From Tethya wilhelma (Eukaryota > Porifera > Demospongiae > Tethyida > Tethyidae): 64,000 nucleotides of DNA. Both the position numbers and the translations under genes were made by a program. Below, one piece after another: positions 58,731-64,000 of this stretch. The stretch lies in assembly GCA_964030475.1 (NCBI GenBank), contig CAXIPT010000001.1:18428018-18492017 (forward strand), in the 5' to 3' direction. The stretch's first letter is position 1. Each line of letters opens with the position of its first letter. Below the pieces are notes generated by a model, which was not told the DNA's origin, made no database searches, and saw nothing but the letters and a program-made list of their open reading frames with translations.

Positions 58731-61648
58731 ACATTGTCACAGGAACTGAGTACACATACACACATACACACATGTCATGCACAGCACACATATGCCTACC
58801 AGGTCAAGTGAACACAATTGGAGGCAGCAGCCTGCTAGTGAACTACCCCCCATATTAATGTTGATAATACTGTAAGTATAATGGTATGCATCTCAGCTGG
58901 TGAGCTGCCCCCAGAGCTGAGCTGCCCTCACCTATCTTGACTATCCTCTGGAAGAGGGCAGTGGAGGACTGGAACATGTCGTGGAAGCTGGGGTAGGGGT
59001 TGGTGGAGCCAATCAGATCAAGGAGAATGAAAGCCTCCATGGCTTCAATGGCAGTCTTCTCTCCCACGCTGAGCAGGCCCCCCTCCTCTGCCATGTCAGC
59101 TGCAAGTCGTCTAGCTCCGTAGATTGAGTCGGTGTTGGTCCACTGCTTGAAGGCCTCCTCTCCGTCAGTGAAGATGAGTTGAAGGGAGTGGGAGGGGAGC
59201 TGGGGAGAAGACAACAGTACAGGATGGCTTAGCCTCGTACCCAGGCCCCTCCCATCAAGAAGGGAGAGGGCCTGGTAAAAACTGTTTGCACATGTACAAG
59301 TTTTCTCTGTAATTTTTCCCGCACAGTTACTGTCCACGTGGACCATCATACAGAGCAAGTAAACGGTTTCTGTGTCACAACTGCTAACCACTACACTATT
59401 GTAGGTCAAAGGTGAGCAACTTTGTAATCTTTTACGGCATGGAGAAATAACTGAAAAGACTACGTATACGAATATATCTAAATTCCCAGGTTTTCTGGGA
59501 ATATTGAGCATGCGTAAACAGAAAGGCCTGGGCACGAGGCTCAGAATGGCTGTGATTGTCATGATCTTCCTAATAAGACTAGTGGGAGAATGATTATAGA
59601 TTGCCAGAGATATACTGTATAGCGGGAAAGTTTTAACTTTCGTAGTTTTGTGTATCACGATCCATCCGTGAAAGTTTTAATCTACAAAATCTTCCGTAAT
59701 GTATACATATGGGCTTGCACAACTCATCCACGAAAGTTGAACTGTAAAAATGTTTGACTAGAGACATACGTGCAAGTTTGACACTGCAAAACTTTCCCGC
59801 TATACGGTATACAAGACTTATTAGTGAAACATTATGTACTGAGTGATACATTATCACAGGGCATGGATAAATTCCCAGCCCACATGGATCAATAGACAGC
59901 ATGGGATCAAAGTCCGACCTATTCCCAGTACGGTAGTACTGGGTACATAGGAATGGCACGGATGGCCCATTAGCACAATACAAATATTGACATGAATAAC
60001 TCTGCCCACCTGCCACTAAAAGTCTTCTTAAGCTACTATTATTAAGCTTATTCTTTTTCTAAAAACATGGCCTAAAACTATCGCTAAAGTAACAAACTAA
60101 AATATGCCAAACCTCCAATTTTCTCCATCTCCTTCTTATTCTTCTATCTTGGCTGAACTTTTCTCAGAGACTATTCACTTTCAGAAGCTGATTCTTGAAC
60201 CAATAAACTTAGTTTCTCTGTGTTCAGTAGCTTTTGCCATCGGTTTTTCGCGTCTCTCATTAAGTCGTTAGATACAAGGTGAAAAGCGCCTTCTCCCTAT
60301 AGCAGTAGGCCCAGATAAATAATGCTTTTTTTTTTCTACCTATAATTCTATTCTTCAGTGCTAGCAAAAATGTCCTATAATGCTTTCCAATTGTACCTAT
60401 ATTGCTCATTATTGCTTCACCAGAATCAACCAAACAACTACAAAAACACTGATTTTAAAATGTATAAAGGGGTTTAAACCAATGATTGTTCTAAAGAGCA
60501 TTTATTTTACTAAACTAGGCCTCAAGTACGTTTGTTGCTTTGACTTGAATGAAATTTACAGCACAACAATTGAACATAGCGGTCCAATTTTAAAATGTTT
60601 GTTTGCTTGAAGATGAAATGCTTTAAATGCACTCAAAAGTTACCTATAATGCTCGAATATTGCTCATTGCTTTTAGCTACCTACAATGCTCAAAAAAAAA
60701 ATCTATCTGGGCCTATTATAGCAGCCATTGATTTCTACACTCATACATAATTCACAAGTGAAAAAAAAATAGAAATGTAATAAGACAGAGGAATGACTAA
60801 ATCGTAAAAAGAAAGCAGACAAGATGGAATGGCTGTTTGAATGTGTAAAGAATCCTTTTGTGGGGTACATGTTTACTCTTTTGCCAAGTTGAGTTCCTCA
60901 TGCAGCCCACAGGAAGAATTCTGTACACAGCCATTCCATCTTGCTTGCTTTCTGTGTCTCATTACATTTCCAATGTTTGTTTGTTTTACTCGTCTAAAAG
61001 TACAGTGTCTTACTTGTCTCTCTGCCAACTTCTCATCGAGAGTGAGAGCAAGGTCTAAGAGCAGGGCCACAGAGAGAGCAGAGTCAGTGGCCCCCAGGAA
61101 GTTACGGAGGAGCTTAGAGTCATAGTGAGCAGCTAAGACAAGCCGTTTGTCCACCTCAGGATCCAGAGTGGCTATGATATTGGTGAATGGCTTCACACCA
61201 TAAGGTGTGCTGTCATTGAAGGAGTGTTCTGTGATGTTCCATCTGGAGCAGTTCAACTGACTGAGACGAGAGAGAATGTACTGCAAGAATAGGGAACAAT
61301 GGAATGCTACTACTAGAGCAAACACTGTCATCTACAAGGCCACTACAAGCTGAGCGGGGTTGGGTTCCTTACCTGCTTCACCTGGTCATGGCCTTCAGTG
61401 CCAGGCACCCTCTCGTGGAGGATGTTGGGGAAGTCATACTGCTGGAGAGATTCAACATTATTACATCTCATGATTGATCTCACGCGCTGACTAGTGAGCA
61501 GCTTGAACTGATGCTGAGAAATAAAGAGGGAGAGTCAACACAAGAGCAAATTTATAAAAGTTGAAATTACCTGTGTTCTCTGAGCCATTAGGCAGCTCAC
61601 AAGGACGGCCAGCCAGCCCAGGAACAGTGCTGTGTCTCTGTAGATCAT
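57294..61648 (-). CDS. QPCT: glutaminyl-peptide cyclotransferase (glutaminyl cyclase)
   Basis: Secretory-pathway zinc enzyme that converts N-terminal Gln to pyroglutamate on peptides. Exons are 61571-61648, 61373-61513, 61014-61280, 58932-59199, 58048-58164 and 57294-57442, with consistent phases. The start MIYRDTALFLGWLAVLVSCL is a clear signal peptide, chosen because it splices in frame to HQFKLLTSQ. Zn ligands fall in GATDSA (Asp), FTDGEEAF (Glu) and VWHT (His). LVLAAHYDSK, TPYGVKPFTNIIATLDP, YGARRLAADMA, LLDLIGSTNPYPSFHDMF and IGDDHVPFL are family motifs. The 1.8-kb intron between exons 3 and 4 contains four inverted-repeat elements. QPCT and its Golgi paralogue QPCTL cannot be separated here; the single signal peptide without a long anchor favours a secreted form. 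Confidence 0.95.
58690..58726. repeat. (CA)n microsatellite
   Basis: A CA run in a QPCT intron. Confidence 0.93.
59230..59545. mobile_element. inverted-repeat element (AGCCTCGT ends) in QPCT intron
   Basis: The left end TAGCCTCGTACCCAGGCCCC is mirrored by GGCCTGGGCACGAGGCT at the right end. Flanks AGGATGGCT and AGAATGGCT look like a 9-bp target duplication with one mismatch. The ends are related to the AGTCTCGT-type elements elsewhere in the window. Confidence 0.65.
59606..59812. mobile_element. MITE with TATAGCGGGAAAGTTTT ends
   Basis: ATACTGTATAGCGGGAAAGT is inverted at the right as ACTTTCCCGCTATACGGTAT. The core has further CGTGAAAGTTTTAA-type repeats. The ends resemble the ATACCGTATAGC elements near 9623 and 19573. 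Confidence 0.7.
60296..60726. mobile_element. inverted-repeat element with TATAGCAGTAGGCCCAGATA ends
   Basis: The left terminus CTATAGCAGTAGGCCCAGAT is mirrored by ATCTGGGCCTATTATAGC at the right, enclosing about 400 bp. ACCTATAATGCT-like words recur inside. No coding capacity. Confidence 0.65.
60768..60972. mobile_element. inverted-repeat element in QPCT intron
   Basis: GAAATGTAATAAGACAGAG and AAGATGGAATGGCTGT are mirrored by ACAGCCATTCCATCTTGC and CATTACATTTCC. The arms are about 55-70 bp and imperfect. Confidence 0.6.
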
Positions 61649-61806
61649 TAGAAGAGAGATTTGATATCGGAATCACCGCTACACATCGGCACAGTGGCAA
61701 TATCCTCAGGAACTATAAACAGAGTTCTTTCTCCAATTGTAAGAGAGAGAGGGTTAAAATATTTATGGTGCGCTCTATTCAGAATTTAATTGTGTAGGGA
61801 GCCAAC
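61649..61806. promoter_or_regulatory. bidirectional promoter region QPCT/GCH1
   Basis: The 158 bp between divergent starts. Inferred from arrangement. Confidence 0.45.
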
Positions 61807-62608
61807 ATGGCAAGTGGTAATGGAGCTCCCTCTCGTAGTTTGCGCCTCTCCAAGCTCGACTCGCAGGGACTACGTGGGATGTGGAAAGATGAGGAAGAAA
61901 AGAGTCAAGCCGAGCAAGCCGTGGACGCCATGAGCGACGCCTTTAGAGTTATCATAGACAACCTGGGGGACCCTAAACCTCACCGCGAAGGACTCATGAA
62001 GACACCTCAGAGAGCCGCCCGAGCGCTGTGCTACTTCACCAAGGGATACGAGGAGAGCATTGAAAGTAAGTTTATTGGTGTATGTCTCATCATGGACATT
62101 GATCTCATTAGCAAGCAGGGATTCCAGACGCCACGAAATTCCTGCTAGACCCAACCTTTTGGTACCAAAAGATAGCTGTGTGTGCCGATTTAGACTAGCT
62201 CAACTGTTAGCATTTTTTACTCATCATTTTAGTTTTTACCATACAAACTTCCTATGTGACAAAGCCGATCCTAAAGGCGTAACTTTTGTTTGTAATTCTT
62301 TGGTAGTCAGATTGCAGAGAATTTACCCAGTTACATGTACTAGCAGCTGTTTGTTACTTTAACAACTTCAAAGATATAGCCTGTTTAGTGCTAGCATATC
62401 AATCGTCCAGGATCTCTATATATAACAGGGATATGTGTGTGTGTGCAAAACAAAGCTATTATTATTAGTATGGTTTGGACAAGAGATTGCATCATCCTCA
62501 CTAGTAGCCTCCAAAGGAGGTAGGTACCAGAGCATAATATTATTGCAACATTGATGTTAGTCGTCCTAATTACTGTCCCTTGGTTAGTGCCATCACAGCA
62601 GTGATTGA

Positions 62609-62649
<41 letters not shown>

Positions 62650-63036
62650 TGCAGGTGTGGTGGATGAGGGGATATTTGATGAGAACCACGATGAGATGGT
62701 GGTGGTGAAGGACATTGAACTCTTCTCTCTGTGTGAGCACCACTTGGTTCCCTTCTATGGCACTGCCTCTGTTGGCTATATCCCCAGTGGGAAGGTTCTG
62801 GGGCTCAGCAAAGTGGCTAGGTGAACATGATAGAGGTTATAACTGACATTGTTAACTTGTGTATATACATATATATATAGAGAGAGAGAGAGGGTTAAAG
62901 GGACTAAATCTTTGAAATGATGTTTTACTATATAGCATTTTTTTGCTTTTTAAATTTCAATGATCACGAACCCCCCTCCCCAAAACCCTGCTATAATTGG
63001 TATGCAAACTGTATATAGAGTTTCTCACTAACTGCT

Positions 63037-63083
<47 letters not shown>

Positions 63084-63468
63084 CACAGAATTGTTGAAAT
63101 GTACAGTAGAAGGCTCCAAGGTTAGCCACTGTCCGCCCAAGCCAGTGATTCAGTGTGTGTTGTTGATGGTGTTCCAATCTCTCCTTCAGTCCAGGAGAGG
63201 CTCACCAAGGAGATAGCCGATGGAATACTGCAAGCCATCAAACCAACAGGAGTGGGTGTGGTCATTGAAGCCACGTATGTTACACCATCACTGTTGTAAT
63301 GATCAGGGTTACCCCCTCGTCTCTCTTAATGCCTCCAGGCACATGTGCATGACAATGAGAGGAGTTAGTAAGCCCCAGAACAAGACACTGACCAGCTCCA
63401 TGATGGGTGTCTTCAGAGATGACCCCAGGACAAGAGACGAGTTCCTCACTTTCATCAGAACCAAGTGA
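61807..63468 (+). CDS. GCH1: GTP cyclohydrolase I
   Basis: First and rate-limiting enzyme of tetrahydrobiopterin synthesis, converting GTP to dihydroneopterin triphosphate. Five exons join in frame (61807-62065, 62655-62820, 63089-63120, 63190-63274, 63339-63468) to give 223 residues, close to the mammalian length without its N-terminal extension. Motifs: [27 protein letters not shown], the active-site stretch [20 protein letters not shown] with the zinc Cys and catalytic His, [20 protein letters not shown], then [13 protein letters not shown] and [12 protein letters not shown] with the second zinc Cys. The C-terminus ends [22 protein letters not shown], the known allosteric partner, is encoded at 18.1-18.8 kb. 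The 3' exons recur at 50.7 kb as an assembly duplicate. Confidence 0.97.
62613..62647. repeat. (TG)n microsatellite
   Basis: A TG run directly before the CTGCAG acceptor of GCH1 exon 2. Confidence 0.93.
63040..63087. repeat. (CA)n microsatellite
   Basis: A CA run merging into the acceptor of GCH1 exon 3. The duplicate copy at 50720 begins exactly at its end. Confidence 0.93.
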
Positions 63469-63909
63469 CCCATAATCACAGGGGCCTTCTTTATTTATTT
63501 TTGTATTTATTTTATTCCTTTCTGGTCTCTAATTAACTTATCTCCAAATGATGCCAACCCAATCATCATTGTGGCTACATGTCCATGTTGACCATTACCA
63601 GTTGTTATCTTTCAATGAACAACACTTTGTAACAATAGAAAATCACAATGGCAGTGTAGAGTGTACAAAGAGAGATGCCAGCTGCTGCTACTGCCCATAG
63701 AGAGGTACATACAAAAAACAAACAATGCTTTGCAATGGAAGTGAATGAATTATATAATATTGAAACCACTTGTAAAAAAAGGACCAACATTTGAGGAGTG
63801 TACAGAAAAACAACCAAGTCATTTGAGCTGACCAGGCTAATACACGAGATAATATAGAAAAAAACACACACACACAAATGCACACACACACACGAGATGG
63901 AGACAGAGG

Positions 63910-64000
<91 letters not shown>
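63469..64000. other. GCH1 3' flank ending in a (GA)n run
   Basis: Matches 51101-51614. No gene is seen; the GA microsatellite (63914 onward) runs off the window. Confidence 0.6.

Overview
The window reads as nuclear DNA of an early-branching animal, most likely a sponge (Porifera). It has compact, intron-rich genes with short GT-AG introns, abundant CA and GA microsatellites, and many short inverted-repeat elements. Its genes are animal-type: SRF, sirtuin-2, IP3 3-kinase, Speedy/RINGO, GTP cyclohydrolase I with its feedback protein GFRP, and an ependymin-related protein. The phylum is inferred; no species can be named from the sequence alone.

Layout, left to right: ependymin-related gene (+, 0.4-1.2 kb); exportin-2/CSE1L (-, 1.8-5.8 kb); COQ8 atypical kinase (+, 6.0-11.3 kb); 3' exons of an IP3 3-kinase (-, 11.7-13.4 kb); assembly gap; 3' part of a SIRT2-like sirtuin (+, 14.9-18.0 kb); GFRP/GCHFR (-, 18.1-18.8 kb); a repeat-rich, possibly Kizuna-like gene (+, 19-21.4 kb); 5' part of the sirtuin (-, 22.8-23.7 kb); main part of the IP3 3-kinase (+, 24.2-28.1 kb); a truncated Crypton-type recombinase fragment (28.9-29.6 kb); a full multi-exon Crypton-type tyrosine recombinase element (-, 31.0-34.6 kb); EEF1G (-, 34.8-37.4 kb); NDUFV2 (+, 37.6-38.4 kb); a repeat field (38.7-41 kb); NRDE2 (+, 42.5-46.5 kb); Speedy/RINGO (+, 46.9-49.0 kb); duplicated 3' pieces of TRMT61B and GCH1 (49.0-52.7 kb); TRMT61B (-, 53.1-55.2 kb); SRF (+, 55.4-56.8 kb); glutaminyl cyclase (-, 57.3-61.6 kb); GCH1 (+, 61.8-63.5 kb).

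The scaffold is visibly mis-joined. Single N characters or gaps (9531, 13749-14688, 22792, 28470, 30721-30767, 41030, 50719, 52669) coincide with broken exons and duplicated arms. The 22793-28469 piece reads as an inverted contig. Flipped into the 13.7-14.7 kb gap, it completes both the IP3 3-kinase and the sirtuin, which then form a head-to-head pair. The 30768-41029 piece is likewise inverted relative to 41031 onward, with which it shares a 973-bp arm. The 49.0-52.7 kb block repeats parts of TRMT61B and GCH1. Small differences between most copies suggest unmerged haplotypes of a heterozygous diploid.

Six gene pairs start head to head across 150-410 bp: CSE1L/COQ8, SIRT2/ITPK, GCHFR/coiled-coil gene, EEF1G/NDUFV2, TRMT61B/SRF and QPCT/GCH1. 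Functional links include COQ8 and NDUFV2 (mitochondrial respiration) and, most notably, GTP cyclohydrolase I together with GFRP, its known allosteric regulator. The most unusual element is the Crypton-type recombinase: its 5' half is a chain of tiny phase-1 exons with an internal triplet duplication, and 28-bp direct repeats flank it.
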